From positions 9,567,439 through 9,631,438 of the forward strand of contig CM046845.1 of the NCBI GenBank assembly GCA_025618425.1: a DNA stretch of 64,000 nt, given 5' to 3'. Shown piece after piece: positions 12,666 to 24,262 of this stretch; within the stretch, counting starts at the first letter, position 1, and each line of letters starts with the position of its first letter. The DNA is from Heliocidaris tuberculata (Eukaryota > Echinodermata > Echinoidea > Camarodonta > Echinometridae). Under the pieces are notes generated by a model. It saw only the letters and a program-made list of their open reading frames with translations, did not search any database and was not told the origin of the DNA. The translations under genes and the position numbers were made by a program.

Positions 12666-12852
12666 AGTCGAACCTGCTTTAGTGACCACCTGTATAGTAA
12701 GACCCCTGTCTCTAAAGCCAACATCTTTTGTTTCCCTTGGACAGTGATTCTCATTAGTGTATTGAGGAAACCTGTACATTAAGACCACTTGCCCTTAAAG
12801 ACCGCTTTTCTGTTCTCCCTTCGGCGGTCTTTGTACACAGGTTTTACTTGGA
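12666..12852. mobile_element. MITE-like element with ACAGTCGAACCTG end
   Basis: Starts ACAGTCGAACCTGCTTTAG and includes GACCACCTGTA. The right side contains GACCGC and ends TACACAGGTTTTACTTGG, roughly the inverted start. The CAGT...AACCT ends resemble pogo/Tigger-type MITEs, but the arms are degraded. Confidence 0.5.
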
Positions 12853-13087
12853 CTTGCTCTACAACATGAGAAAACCAAGTTATATATGTAGCAGACTATG
12901 GCCAAATAATTAGATGGTTAGTCTGCCTGAGATGATGATTCATGCAATAATTTGAATTAGAAGGCACCAAATGTTTGGGAAAGTTTGATTAAATTACAGA
13001 GTAATCCAGACATTTGCCTTTTAGCATGTTCCTACTGCAAGATCATAATGTTGAAGGAAATTGGAAGTTTGAGTCAAGTCTACATTT

Positions 13088-13178
13088 ATCGTCGATCTGT
13101 TTGCCGCTAGAAGGGCGTTAACTCTGTGTTGAAGTGTATATATACAAGTTAATGCCCTTCTGGCTCCAAACAGACGAT
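13088..13178. repeat. Small hairpin sharing the AGAAGGGC motif (copy 2)
   Basis: Left arm CTGTTTGCCGCTAGAAGGGC, then GTTAAC. Right arm GTTAATGCCCTTCTGGCTCC, then AAACAG. The arms are imperfect complements around a loop of about 25 nt. Confidence 0.8.
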
Positions 13179-13441
13179 ATGTCAGTGTATTTTGGCTTTC
13201 TTATCTGTCATCACGCTGCTCTAATGCGGAGGATGTGGCGTGTTACCAGACAATGGTTATCCACAACAAAGTTACCCGCCACCACCACAAATCTAAATAT
13301 AGACCAAAAGACTCACTTTAGTTGGGCATAGTGTTATGCCAAGATTCTTTAGTTGTCTAGCCAATTTGAATGACCCTGTATTGGCTTAACTAATTTCTGA
13401 GGTCAACTGTTTATTTTAATGCCGCTTTAAGGAAGATGTAT

Positions 13442-13517
13442 GTGAGTGCCAGAAGGGCATTACACATGTAACTCTATCTAAAGTGATAATGACAGTTAAC
13501 ACCCATGTGGCTCTCAC
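13442..13517. repeat. Small hairpin sharing the GCCAGAAGGG motif (copy 3)
   Basis: GTGAGTGCCAGAAGGGCATT pairs imperfectly with GTTAACACCCATGTGGCTCT followed by CAC, with a loop of about 30 nt. Confidence 0.7.
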
Positions 13518-13669
13518 TTGACAGGATGTGTGGCACAAATTTGTTAAATTAGAAAATATTAAAGATGTGTTCGGTAGATGCTAAGTACTTGTTTAAGAGC
13601 AATCCTCATTCCAGCAGTTCCTTCATCACATCTTTTTCTATTTCATAAGATTTGAAGGAAAAAAGACAT

Positions 13670-13738
13670 GTTTGCTGGGAGCCAGAAGGGTGTTGTCATT
13701 TTACACAAGATCAACCCCCTTTTGACCCTCGGCAGACA
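13670..13738. repeat. Small hairpin sharing the GCCAGAAGGG motif (copy 4)
   Basis: TTTGCTGGGAGCCAGAAGGG, then TGTTG, pairs imperfectly with CAACCCCCTTTTGACCCTCG, then GCAGAC. Confidence 0.7.
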
Positions 13739-14262
13739 AGAAAGTCGAATTGCAGTTTCGGCAACGATGTCCATCCTTGTTTTGAAAATCTGCTTAATTT
13801 GCGGAGACCTAACTGTTTTTCCTAGTCCAGTGGGTCATTTCATGACAATTTGAAACAAAATGATTGCCCTCCATAAACGCTGCCTTTCTAAGGTTTTCAT
13901 ACACTGCTGGAGATGTGTCATTTTAGTTGCTGTGCATTGATTGTTTCATCCGATTTGTTGAATAGGATTTTTGTTGTTGTTATGTTCAACAGATATGTTG
14001 AAGTTAGAGAGCAACAGCATATTTGTTGCTCTTATAACATCTATGAGGGTTGTTCACCCAATACTCAAAATATGTAATAATTGCAATATTGATACTTGAT
14101 GTACATGTACGTGTTTATGATAATCGGTTCATGTTCAACTGACCGAATATTTTATGGTAATTTTGTTCAGTAATGACTGTTACCTATTGCAATTTCAGTG
14201 AGCTATCCTATCTTTGTTTCAACTGAAAGCATGTCAACAATGGATTTGGTGATATGATTCAA

Positions 14263-14462
14263 TGGCCCGAATTCACAAAAGAGGTTTTTGTAACCCATGG
14301 TTTAAACCTCCATAAGGGTAGTACGTGCATGTCCTCATGTCCAATGGGAGGATGGTAATGCGCTTAAATACGCTTATTTGCGTTTAATTTAGTCCTTGGC
14401 GGAGGTTTAAACCATGGTTTAGACCATGGTTTAAGATAAACCTCTTTCAAGAATTTGGGCCA
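14263..14462. mobile_element. 200-bp MITE with GGCCC...GGGCC ends
   Basis: GGCCCGAATTC at the left and GAATTTGGGCC at the right are inverted. Inner arms carry GAGGTTT and ACCATGGTTTAAACCTCC with its inverse. No clear target duplication. Confidence 0.7.
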
Positions 14463-14614
14463 ATCAGATTATGTCATCTGACTTAATCAGGTTTAATTTT
14501 GATAGGGAGAAGTTGATTTAGCTGTATGACTATATATATATATGTGTTAAAAACAAGAATGATTATTTATGAAGAATATTTATGATGCATCACATCTTCT
14601 ACACTGACAGAGCA

Positions 14615-14764
14615 GGGCCCCGTTTCATAAAACTTGTTATCAATAACAACTGCCCCCGTTTCTATGACAAATCTGCTCTCAGCCAATCAGATCCAAGGAT
14701 TTCAGTAGCTAATAACACTCATTGTAGCTTGTTATTGATGAAAAAATTGATGAAATGGGGCCCA
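14615..14764. mobile_element. 150-bp GGGCCCCGTTTCAT MITE
   Basis: Left end GGGCCCCGTTTCATAAAACT; right end TTGATGAAATGGGGCCC. Inner arms TTGTTATCAATAAC and TTGTTATTGATG are complementary. The same family, carrying an insertion, is at 39930-40675. Confidence 0.75.
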
Positions 14765-15039
14765 GGTCACAAATATTTTTGTATTTTTATGTTAGACTGT
14801 TGTGTTATGTTTTAGAAGAAGTGTGCAGATGGTATTCCGTATGTTGCAATGTATCTTTCCTTTCCTTGTGTTCACATTAGTATAATTAATGCAAAGGAAT
14901 CAAAATTCCTTGTGAAAGTTAACGTGTCTTGTTCTATGTATATATGTGTACACAGCAGATATTTCGACTTTTATATACAGATGTAGTGAAGAAGTTTAAT
15001 GAAAAATAACACATTGTGTTTGTATTATTAGTGGAATGC

Positions 15040-15165
15040 AAAGTAGAAAGAATACACATCTTTTTTTGGGTCTGTTTGTACATTGTTCATTCATGTTTAG
15101 TAGAAAGTAGAAAGAATACACATCTTTTTTTTGTCTGTTAGTACATTGTTCTTTCATGTTTGTTA
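15040..15165. repeat. 64-bp tandem duplication
   Basis: AAAGTAGAAAGAATACACAT starts at 15040 and again at 15104, each followed by a T run, CTGTT and GTACATTGTTC. Confidence 0.85.
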
Positions 15166-16046
15166 TGCCATTGTTAAGAACAAACGCTTGTATCGTACAG
15201 TGTAATGAGTCGCCAGTGCAAATGTGAGTGACAATATTTCACACGGTTTTTCATTCTTGTACTGTCAGTTTGCAAGTTGCAAATTAATTATCTAAGTCTC
15301 CAGCTGTTTTTTTTACATGCCAGGATAATGTTGATTATTCCTGTATGCGTGGATGCTGTGATAGGGAGTATATCTACATCATGAAAGAGCCGCCATTTTT
15401 TTCTTATTTATATGCATTGCCAGAAGAACCCTTTTTTAGATACTTGCCAAAGGTGTACGTCATCGATGTTAGTTTTAGCATGAGCATGGAGCTACCAGCG
15501 TGTAGTTCCATGGCATAAGAAAGCAAAAAAGATACTTAATGTGGACAATGGATTGGTGTTGGTATTGCTGTGAAATCTAACGCTGAAATGCAGATAAGTA
15601 ATTGAACACCAAATAGACTTAGTGATACACCAGGTACAGATGTTGCACTGTCAGTAAACACTACTGTTTCATGGCATTGGTGTTCCTTTGGTGTCTGTAT
15701 TACTGTTGGTGCCACTGACACCATTTTAATTTCTCTTTATGTTTCTCTTGTGTCATCTTCAAGCCTTTCATACACAATGAAACATTCCACGGAGTGAAAC
15801 ATGTGAGTCCTAGCTAAAAACTACCAATTTCCAAGACATAAAGCAGGGTAAAATGAATTTTAAAAGATAACTCTCAAATGTTATTGAAATCTAGTTGCTA
15901 TAATCAATAGTAGACAGACTAGTTACACAGATGAATGACTCATTCCATTCATATGATGATTTAATTACTATGCCATAAATTCATATTTGATTTAGACACA
16001 CCTTTCCTCTTTAGCATGTGCTAGTTTGCTTTAATGATAAGTACAG

Positions 16047-16140
16047 TCCCTCGGAGAGGGCCGTTGGTCCCCCGGTTGCTTATCTACAAGCATACACATG
16101 CTTTCTTAGCAGTCGGGTAGAATAAACCATCAAACCACTG
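16047..16140. mobile_element. SINE 3' fragment (family of 44391-44594)
   Basis: CCCTCGGAGAGGGCCGTTGG, GGTTGCTTATCTACAAGCAT and CTTTCTTAGCAGTCGGGTA match the tail of the SINE near 44.5 kb. The tRNA-like head is missing. Confidence 0.65.
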
Positions 16141-16549
16141 TTAAGCAATTCTTGTTTCGCTCATGTAATGTCAAAAGTAAAACATAAATTAGTAGATTTG
16201 ATATTTTTTGTATTCTCTTCACTATTTATACAAGGACATCATGCATCCGTTATATGTCTATGTGTTGTGTAATTGATTTAGATATATATAGAAACCATTT
16301 GTAGATATATGGCCTAAAGAAATTATTTATGGTGATCGATATAGAAGCTGTATATGTGACTTATGGGTTGTCTTGATCGACGGGGGAGATAATAAATGAA
16401 ATCTATTTGAAACTAAGAAATAAAAATGAAGTGGAATCATCTGTATTTTGTTGCATCTTTCGGGATGTATGATTTTTCTTTTTCATTGGGTTGGGATAAT
16501 TTATATATCCCTGATCATCATCCTGACCCTCATCAGTGGCAGTGTTCCT

Positions 16550-16830
16550 TCTTTTTTCTTGTCTGCTTCATCTTCTTCTTTCTTGTCATGCACTCTCTTC
16601 TTCCTCTTCCTATATTTTCTCCACTTCTTCTCCCACATCATTCTCTCCCTCTTCTCCCGGCCTCATCCTATTTTTCTCCATTTCCCCTCCCTCTTCCCCT
16701 TCTCCCGCTTCTCCATCATCTTCCCAATTCTTCTCCACTTCCCCTCCCTCCTCCTCCTCCTCCTCCTCCTTCTTCTCATCTCCTTTTCAGCTTGTCTTAT
16801 TCCCCTTTCACACTTTCTTCTATCTCCCCT
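16550..16830. repeat. Pyrimidine-rich tract with (CTC)n
   Basis: Almost pure C/T on this strand, including a CTC/TCC microsatellite near 16745-16770. The open frames across it are low-complexity artefacts. Confidence 0.85.
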
Positions 16831-16989
16831 CTTCCCCGTAACAACCAAATTGAAAGTGATGGATTAAAAGTTCATAAGTAAGTTGGTATTGATGAAAATA
16901 ATACGCAGGTGATTGTAATTAACATGAGTAACTAATGATAACGAAGGCGATGACAATGGTTAATATACTGATTCAAACGATGATAACGA

Positions 16990-17215
16990 TGATGATGATG
17001 GTTGGTGGTGGTGGTGGTGGTGGTGGTGGTGATGGCGATGGCGATGATAATTATGGAGCTGCTGGTAATGATGGTGGTGATGATGAAGATGACGGTGGTT
17101 AATGGTGGTGGTGGTGGTGGTGGTGACGGCGATGATTATAGAGCTGCTGGTAATCATGATGATGGTGATGATGAGGATGAGGAGGAGGAGGAGGAAGATG
17201 AAGATGCAGATGACC
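16990..17215. repeat. (GGT)n/(GAT)n/(GAG)n microsatellite
   Basis: Trinucleotide array with GTGGTGGTGG tracts at about 17002-17030 and 17102-17125, then GATGAT and GAGGAG. It opens long frames of Val/Met/Asp/Glu that are not genes. Confidence 0.9.
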
Positions 17216-18296
17216 ATAGTAATGAAAATCATGACAAGGTACATGGTCATGACAACGATCATACAGACTACGATTACGACGAAGAAAATTTACGAACTCT
17301 TGACGTCAGCCTTCGAGACCATCACCTTATCTCCCGATACGTGGGTGGCATGCCCCGATAAAGAGATAATCGACACACTTTCACCGAACCTGGTTGGCCC
17401 ATCGCCCGCTCGGCCGGCAGATGATAATAAAGATGCGCAACCCATTACAATTATCAGACCAGATAAATAAGCAGTTATGCTCGTCAGCCGTAATCACCCT
17501 CTACATGAACCACGTAAAATAACACCTCTTCTAATCTTAGCCCAAATTGAAAACGGTCTCATCGATGTCCGCCGATTGCAGGGAGTAATGGCGTAGAAAC
17601 GAGGGAGAAATTAAGGCCTGGGGCAGCCCCCCCCCCCCTCAATCAAGTGAAAGCGAAAGGAGTAAATGAAAGGAACAGAGGAAAATACACATGAATCGAT
17701 TGAAGATGATATACTCTCCCCTCACTCTATGGCCGTATTCTCTCGCAGTTCACCCACCTATTGTAAATAATTTCCGGTGCCCAATTCTGACACCAGCGGC
17801 CCCTCCAAATCATAGCAGTACACACGCCACGCCACTGGCAGGGAGGATGAGCTGGGGGGGGGGGGGAGGGGGTCGGGTGAGGGGATGAGATGCTGAGCGG
17901 GATACATTATGCGGAATTAAACTTTGAAGCGGATATGGGATGTACAAAACGTGGGGGAGGGGGAACGAAATGTTTGGTAAGAAGGGATACACCTTGTTTC
18001 AGTATAAATTTCGACCCTTGGCTGCCATTTGGAAAGTCTTGCATGTAATAAGTAATTCTGAAAGAAGACCAATATTCACAAAACCAAAATGGTGTAGTTT
18101 CATGAGGACATGATCTACCGTCATCTAAATTTTGGTTAACCAATCTTTATTTGGGCCCCCGTGTAATCCTGTGTAACGATTATAGCATTATCAACCATCA
18201 AACGAGAGTCAATAATGTGAGAGGAGACGATCGGCAGAATCGACGATGCTAATCAATGACGATTTTGTTCTTCTACCCATTGTAGCACAATAGCAG
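17216..18296. other. Gene-free interval
   Basis: Mixed sequence with C/G runs near 17628 and 17855. A moderately GC-rich stretch at 17280-17450 shows no recognisable protein. Nothing else supportable. Confidence 0.5.
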
Positions 18297-18478
18297 GGAT
18301 GGATCTAGGATTTTGGGGGGAAATGGGGCATTTGAGGGCTAATTTACTTTTTTATAAAAAAATTCTGACAAGCAAAATAAAAATAAAATGGTGTATTTAC
18401 ATTTTTTTGGTGCTATTACACATATTTTTCTTTTCTTATTTTTCAGGTGCTTCTTGGGTCACAATTTTGAAAGTTGAT

Positions 18479-18556
18479 GGGCATGCCCTTTTTTTTCTTC
18501 TTTCTTTTACTTTCTTTCTTTCTTTTCTTTTCTTTTCTTTTCTTTTCTTTTCTTTT

Positions 18557-18590
<34 letters not shown>

Positions 18591-18601
18591 GGGGGGGGGG
18601 G
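18479..18601. repeat. Long T tract followed by a G run
   Basis: (CTTTT)n leads into about 30 T and then 12 G. A hAT-like terminal motif (CAGGGATGGATCTAGG at about 18294) lies 190 bp upstream. T-run plus G-run compounds recur near 36.1, 45.3 and 53.65 kb. Confidence 0.8.
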
Positions 18602-18859
18602 TAATATTAAAGAATACCAATTATGTCTTAAAGAGGGAACGGGTCACTTGTGCCTCCTTAACCCGCCTATCATGCCTATTCAGAATTACAGATCATGTCC
18701 CCATCATATTATTATAACTTGTTGCGCCGAATATTGTGGGAGCGATATGAATTGATGGACCGAGGCATCTGCTTTACCAATCATCTCCACTTATCTTTGT
18801 CGTCGCATTCCTGAAATACGACGCGCGATGGTGGATGAATGAAAAGACTGCCTGATTGC

Positions 18860-19148
18860 GGTCAGGGGGAGTGCAGGAGAGAGAGAGAGAGAGAGGGGGG
18901 GGGGGGAGAGAGAGATACGACGCTCGATGGCGGATGAATGAACGAACAGACTGCTTGATTGCGATTGCGAACTGGGGAAGTGCAGTGGAGAGAAGGGGGG
19001 GGGGGGTTGTGACGAAAACGAGGACGGAATGGGTGGGTGGGGTGAAGAGAGTTAGGGGAGGTGAGGGAAGAAGTTGTGAGATTTTATCATGTGGAAAAAT
19101 AAAGAGAAAGAGAATATTTAGGGGAGGAAGTGTGAGATAATTATTACT

Positions 19149-19183
<35 letters not shown>

Positions 19184-19400
19184 AAGAAAGAAAGAGAGGG
19201 AGTAGGAGAGACAGAGAATGCGATAGAGACCATCCTCCCCCCCCCCCCCGCAAATGACCCCTTACAGTTAGAGAGAGAGAGAGAGAGGGTGGGGGGAGAG
19301 ATTGGATCTAGAGCTAGAGTGAAAGGGGAAGAAATGCGAGGGGTGAGATGGGTGGGAAGGGGGCGGGTGGCGGGGGGGGGGGGGCGTGCCTTCTTCTCCT
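18860..19400. repeat. GA-rich and G-run low-complexity block
   Basis: Repeated (GA)n near 18872-18912, 19151-19178 and 19269-19288, with G or C runs near 18895, 18997, 19239 and 19371. Open frames across it are artefacts. Confidence 0.9.
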
Positions 19401-21655
19401 CCTTACTCACCTCTCCCCCTTTTCTACAAATAACCAGTTTATTTCATCATAGAGTCACATCGAAACTTCATTCTCAAGCTTTCCCCAGCTGTCATATTTC
19501 TGTTCGTGTCTACTAAATATAGCTGGCTCCAAGCTAAAGTCTGATCTTGTGAAAGAGGAGGGGGTGGGGTGGAAATCAAAGTGCCAACACTCCAGTCATC
19601 TACACCCCTTTTTGAATTAAGATAACAATTTCTAATATTTTGTTTACACCCTGGATAAATGCGCTAAAATTGATTACAAATAGATCTAGATCAACGTTCT
19701 TCGCAATATCATTTCTGAAGTACTAGTGTATGCTGTTGAACTCGACCTTTTCGGTATAATATAATGACCCCCCCCCCCCACACACACACACACACACACA
19801 CAAACCTATGGTGTGGGCTAAAATAATACAGACTGCTCGAAACAGAATTTCATATTGAAGTTGGTTTTTAGCAGCCTCAGTCCGAGGTATAGAGTCAAAC
19901 TTTTTTAAAAAGAAGAGAAAAACAAGGAAAAACAGAACTTAAAACAACAAAACAAAACAGTACTGTATGAACGACAGCTATATCGTTGGTTAAGAACCAA
20001 GGTTCTATCAGTGATTAATTCAAGCTCACAGATCTATACATCTATCACCAATTGGAAAATGTACAGTCAAAATCGTTGGTTAATCCAAGGATCACTCAAT
20101 CTTCAGTGATAACTCCTTGGCTAATCAGAAGTTTGTCAATTAGTCACAAAATTTGGCAAAATTTCAATTTTTATACTTATAGGCCTATTAGATGTTACTA
20201 GAAATGATGCCCCAAATTTATATGTACCGTACATCTGTACATTGGACTGTCTGCAGGTTCTTCGAAGTTCAACCGTTTTCTTCTCATTGACCGTATCTAA
20301 ATATTCCCTGGGAGCGTGCATCCCGTTTGACGTTAGGAACTTCCAGAACGAGGTCAAGGTCACGTTCAATGTCAACTTCTCCAGACAGACACCGGTATGA
20401 TAATAGTGAAGGATGCAGTTCCACTCCGGGCCTCTCATTAAATTAAAAACCAGCGTGGATCTTGCGGCACTGCAACTTTTTATTTTTCAGCACACATGTA
20501 CAGATAGCATTGGTGTGCGTAGTTTGTAGATTCAGTGACGGACGGCGAGAAGGACGCTACAGATGGTTCTATCCATAACCCTCTGACCGAATGTCAAGTT
20601 ATTGCAGTTCCCAGGCTGATATAAGGTTGGGCCTCATGAGGCTGATAATTATAATGCTATTATTAGCAAAAGCTAGCATCATTAAAGCTCTGCCTTCTTT
20701 TCTTGTGTTATTGAAAATCTTCCCCATCTTTTAAAATCTTCTTCATATGTTTTCATTCATTCATCCATCACCATGATCACGCCCTTGCATAACTTGTATC
20801 TAATTCTAGCAATGCGTGCATCCTTTCATAGTGTACCACTTCCTAGTTGAATGTGTTATTTAAAAGATTTTTTATTTTTTATACGTTCCTTGATCTTCCA
20901 GTTTTAAAGATGGCAATTTAGCGACTATATTCATGCTTTAATATACCTCTTACAATGATTCATTTGGAGTCTGTTTGAATATTTCTTCTCGTTATCGTTA
21001 TCAGTTCAGAAAAATAGTTTCGGTACATTTGGAGTCGATTTAAATGGTTCTTCTATATTTAACATTATTTTAATTCAGACACCTGTGTTTTCATCTTTAA
21101 AATTCAGATAAAGTTCAAGTTCGGGGGTCAAGGTCATCATTCTTTGCGCCAGACACCCATATCCCGTTATACCACCGAGCGGAACAATATCGCAGTCGAT
21201 TCTTTTCCGTCTCTATTCGTTTGGTATAGCCCTGGGATTCCTGGGAATGTTTAGGCTTAAAGTATTTCTTACACAGATATGCTGTCTGTTCTAAAACATG
21301 CAAGAAGTACATTCACTTGGTTCATTTAGTTTGTTAGGTTAAATGGAGTGTGAGAGATAGACACCCAAGATCCCGTAAAAAGAATCCCCCTTCTGAAATT
21401 TTCATTGATATTCATTTACATTGCTTAAAAAAACTCCCCCTTTTTGCGTTACTATATAGTAACAAGGATTTTGTTCGTTTATGTCAGCTTTTGATATATA
21501 TTTGCATTAAGAGTTTGTTATAATTTTCATTGCTTTAAAATTTAGTACATTTTTATGAACAATCGCATGTATTGAAAAACAAGTGAAGGCTTTTGTTTGA
21601 ACTTCCATTCCCACCAAATAAATCAAACATCAAGCTAATTTTGCGAAACTAGTGT
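19400..21655. other. Gene-free interval
   Basis: Contains a C run followed by (CA)n at 19768-19802 and a hairpin at 20078-20127 with CCAAGG and CTCCTTGG arms. The remainder is unremarkable AT-rich DNA with no coding signal. Confidence 0.5.
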
Positions 21656-21872
21656 GCATCACGATCGCAACTACTTTCGCAAAATCAACTCAAGCAAGGA
21701 CAATTTCAACATGTTCAATATCCTGTTGCCATGGTTGTGCATCAAATAAATAGAAATCATGCTCAGATTACGTAATAAGCCATTGTAATGTTGGTACATT
21801 TCAAAAGGTAATGGACTAGGCTGTTGGTATTGCCTTAAGTTGATTTTTCGAAAGTCTTTGCGATCATGTTGA
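21656..21872. mobile_element. Foldback element with TCGCAAAGACTTTCG-type arms (copy 1)
   Basis: GATCGCAACTACTTTCGCAA then AATCAACT near 21664 is the imperfect inverse of AGTTGATTTTTCGAAAGTCT then TTGCGATC near 21840-21867. A related element is at 24106-24262. Confidence 0.65.
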
Positions 21873-23066
21873 ATACAATTGGACTCGATAACGACGCACG
21901 CCCCCCCCCCCCAACAAAAAAATAAAAAAATAAAAAAATAAATAAAAAAAAATAATAAAATAAATCTGACATTATTTGGAGAATTATTCCAGAAATTCAG
22001 TCTGACCTGTGCTCAAGTTTGTCATAATATCAGGTTAACTCAGCCCAATACCAAATTATGATCTTCAAAATCGATCGCATTTTCAAGGCAATCTATGCCA
22101 CACCAAAGGAGACCGATACCATGCCGACACAAGACCGAACGAAAACTTGCATTATCCCGAATGGATAAGAATCAGTCGGTCTGGAATCGGTGTGATGTCG
22201 ATTCGGCGGTGTGACTAAGCTTATAAAGTAGGTTTGTTATACCATACCATTTTTTTTCTCGCAAATTGAAGTCAGTGACATGCATTTGACCCCAAAACGC
22301 CATTAAAGTCAAATTCAAGGGGAACTCCTTTGACACCCATGCATGAACGCAGGAGCTGATGGGGTGAATGTTATTTCGGGGTCGGCTTGGCGTGTTGCAA
22401 TCATCATCGATAATGATGTTGGACTTGGAGAGGCGCCAGAAGAAAGAGGGCCTTTGTCTGTGGAGCCGACTCCCAGTCATGGAGCTAGAAACCGTATATA
22501 GGTAGTAGCCCTCATCACGCTCATGTTCAGTTGTGACAATAATAAAGGTTTTATATAACTGTAATTTAAAATGATTAAATTACAAACAGATCTACTTAAA
22601 CTGCTTTAAACATAATGTATTGGAAAGTTTCAGGCAGAAATATTGTCTTGTATTCTATGGAAATGCAATGTTTCCTCCTGTTTATTTCATATTTTTGATT
22701 GAGTTTTGGTTTTTAGTTGCATTTTCTAACCCCATCTCCTCTCCCTTGGCCTCCCTCTCATTGGTTTTTCGATCACCTTAATCATGTTGATATAACGCAT
22801 AATACAAGAGTAGTACCATGGTAATGTTTAATCTAAATACCAGCAAAATAACATTGACCTGTGCTAAGAATTAACGACATACAAGCATTTTATTAACCTG
22901 AGGCAGTACTTGGCTCCCGATCCCGCCCTCTCCATCCTCTAATTAATGGGGATATCGACTATTATAAATAAAAATTCTCAGCGGGAAAAGAGCATCTTTG
23001 TGGTTTCCAGAAATCCATAAGCGATCTGATGAAGTTTTCGTTCGCTTTGATCTCATCATTTTACAC
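21873..23066. other. Gene-free interval
   Basis: C run plus A-rich simple repeat at 21899-21965. The rest shows no coding or RNA signal. Confidence 0.5.
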
Positions 23067-23182
23067 CAGTGGCGTAGATACGAACCCACTTTCTATTGTT
23101 AGGGGGGGGGAATGATGAATAGATCACCCCCCCCCCCCCCACTAACAATGGATAATTATGCGTGTCTACGTCTACGCCCGTG
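23067..23182. mobile_element. 116-bp hAT-like MITE with perfect 8-bp duplication
   Basis: Left end CAGTGGCGTAGATACG, right end GTCTACGCCCGTG. It is flanked by TTTTACAC at 23059-23066 and 23183-23190. It contains a G run (about 23102) and a C run (about 23128). An 8-bp duplication with CAG-type ends fits the hAT superfamily. It sits 47 bp from a tRNA-Ala gene. Confidence 0.85.
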
Positions 23183-23229
23183 TTTTACACACGTAATGTA
23201 CACAATTCGATATCATATATTAAGTCAAG

Positions 23230-23301
23230 GGGGGTATAGCTCAGTGGTAGAGCGCTCGCTTTGCATGCGAGAGGCCTCGGATTCGATCCCCGATACCTCC
23301 A
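23230..23301 (+). tRNA. tRNA-Ala (UGC), copy 1
   Basis: 72 nt. The acceptor stem GGGGGTA pairs with TACCTCC, followed by discriminator A. The D arm is GCTCAGTGGTAGAGC, the anticodon loop CTTTGCA gives TGC, and the T arm is TCGGA-TTCGATC-CCCGA. CCA is not encoded. TTTTT at 23310-23314 can terminate Pol III. The T stem has A where G53 is nearly universal, giving an A-C mismatch. Confidence 0.9.
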
Positions 23302-23574
23302 GTTTACCATTTTTATTCAGCCTTAGGTGAGTTCAACATTCACCTTTCCTTCAACCATGTCAACCATCTCATGATATGTCCACATATCATGTTTGTCGAC
23401 CAAACTATTTCCCCCCCCCCACACTTTTTCTATAACTCACTGCTTTCTCTATCTTTAAAGCAAATCTTATATTTGAATTCTATTATTTTAATAACATATA
23501 GGTACATCTCTATGAATTTGTTACTTTCTACTTAGTTAATTAATACCATTAATCATGCTAATGCATCGTTAAAA

Positions 23575-23646
23575 GGGGGTATAGCTCAGTGGTAGAGCGC
23601 TCGCTTTGCATGCGAGAGGCCTCGGGTTCGATCCCCGATACCTCCA
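23575..23646 (+). tRNA. tRNA-Ala (UGC), copy 2
   Basis: 72 nt with anticodon TGC, A box AGCTCAGTGG and intact B box GGTTCGATCC. All stems pair, with one G-T wobble in the acceptor stem. TTTTT follows at 23653. This is the best-formed copy. Confidence 0.95.
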
Positions 23647-24105
23647 TTATTATTTTTGAATTTTGAATTGAAATGATAGATATAATATGGCTTTTTTCGT
23701 AGTACATCAAACGATTTTAATGCATTGATTCATTAGATGCATGATACTTCGATATAGATGTTAGCGATATATTATCTAACATAATTCACATGCCATGTCC
23801 GCAGAACACAATCGGCAAATCCATTGGTAACACAATCAGCAATATTAGACCCTATCTTTTCTAACAAACTCCTTCGGACCAAGGAAATTATATCTCTTTA
23901 TATTGAAACCTTGTTATATCAGGGCTAAAAACAATAGAAATACAAAGAAGTGGGACCGATAAAATTACCTTGTTATAACGAAAGTGTGTTATAAGTGTTC
24001 TTCATAAGGACGTTACACTGTCATGACTGTATTCAGGTATCAACTGACAAGGGTAGTTCAACCCATGAGTGCCGAATAAATCAAATCAAATCAAATCAAA
24101 TCAAA
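23647..24105. other. Spacer between tRNA genes
   Basis: Includes ACCTTGTTATAACG (about 23967), typical of pogo-like MITE ends, and an (ATCAA)n tract at about 24078-24104 that may mark a retroposon tail. Confidence 0.4.
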
Positions 24106-24262
24106 ATCGCAAAGACTTTGGAAAAATCACCCTGAGGCAATTGTCCATCACACTGGAAATGTGCGAACATGATATTACGCAATGCGAACATGATTTTTAT
24201 GGGGTATACAATGAGGAGTTGAAAATGCCACTGACTTGATTTCTCGAAAGTCTTTGCGAAAG
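24106..24262. mobile_element. Foldback element with TCGCAAAGACTTTCG-type arms (copy 2)
   Basis: TCGCAAAGACTTTGGAAAAA then TCA near 24106 is the inverse of TGATTTCTCGAAAGTCTTTG then CGA near 24238-24260. It is related to 21656-21872. Confidence 0.7.

Larger units (their letters stand above)
9480..16430 (+). other. Gene-free AT-rich region, possible long 3' UTR of ATP9
   Basis: No convincing ORF or RNA gene was found. An AATAAA at 9984-9989 could end a 500-nt 3' UTR, and another AATAAA is at 10991-10996. Sequence up to about 16.4 kb is mostly unique with few SSRs, so a longer UTR is possible but unproven. Within it are small hairpins (13.1-13.7 kb), short tandem repeats (12.27 and 15.04 kb), related segments near 11.85-11.95 and 12.08-12.19 kb, and several MITEs listed separately. 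Confidence 0.5.

Noticed and set aside
16426..17470. Several plus-strand frames of 100-151 codons
   Set aside because: Composition follows the C/T tract and the GGT/GAT microsatellite. Different frames over the same DNA are equally long and none resembles a protein family.
18774..19516. Frames of up to 159 codons on both strands
   Set aside because: Low-complexity GA and G-run sequence; the Ser/Leu/Pro or Gly/Arg/Glu composition is a by-product.
20136..20438. 100-codon minus-strand frame
   Set aside because: Non-repetitive and open, but with no recognisable motif, splice context or neighbouring exons, so I cannot support it as a gene.
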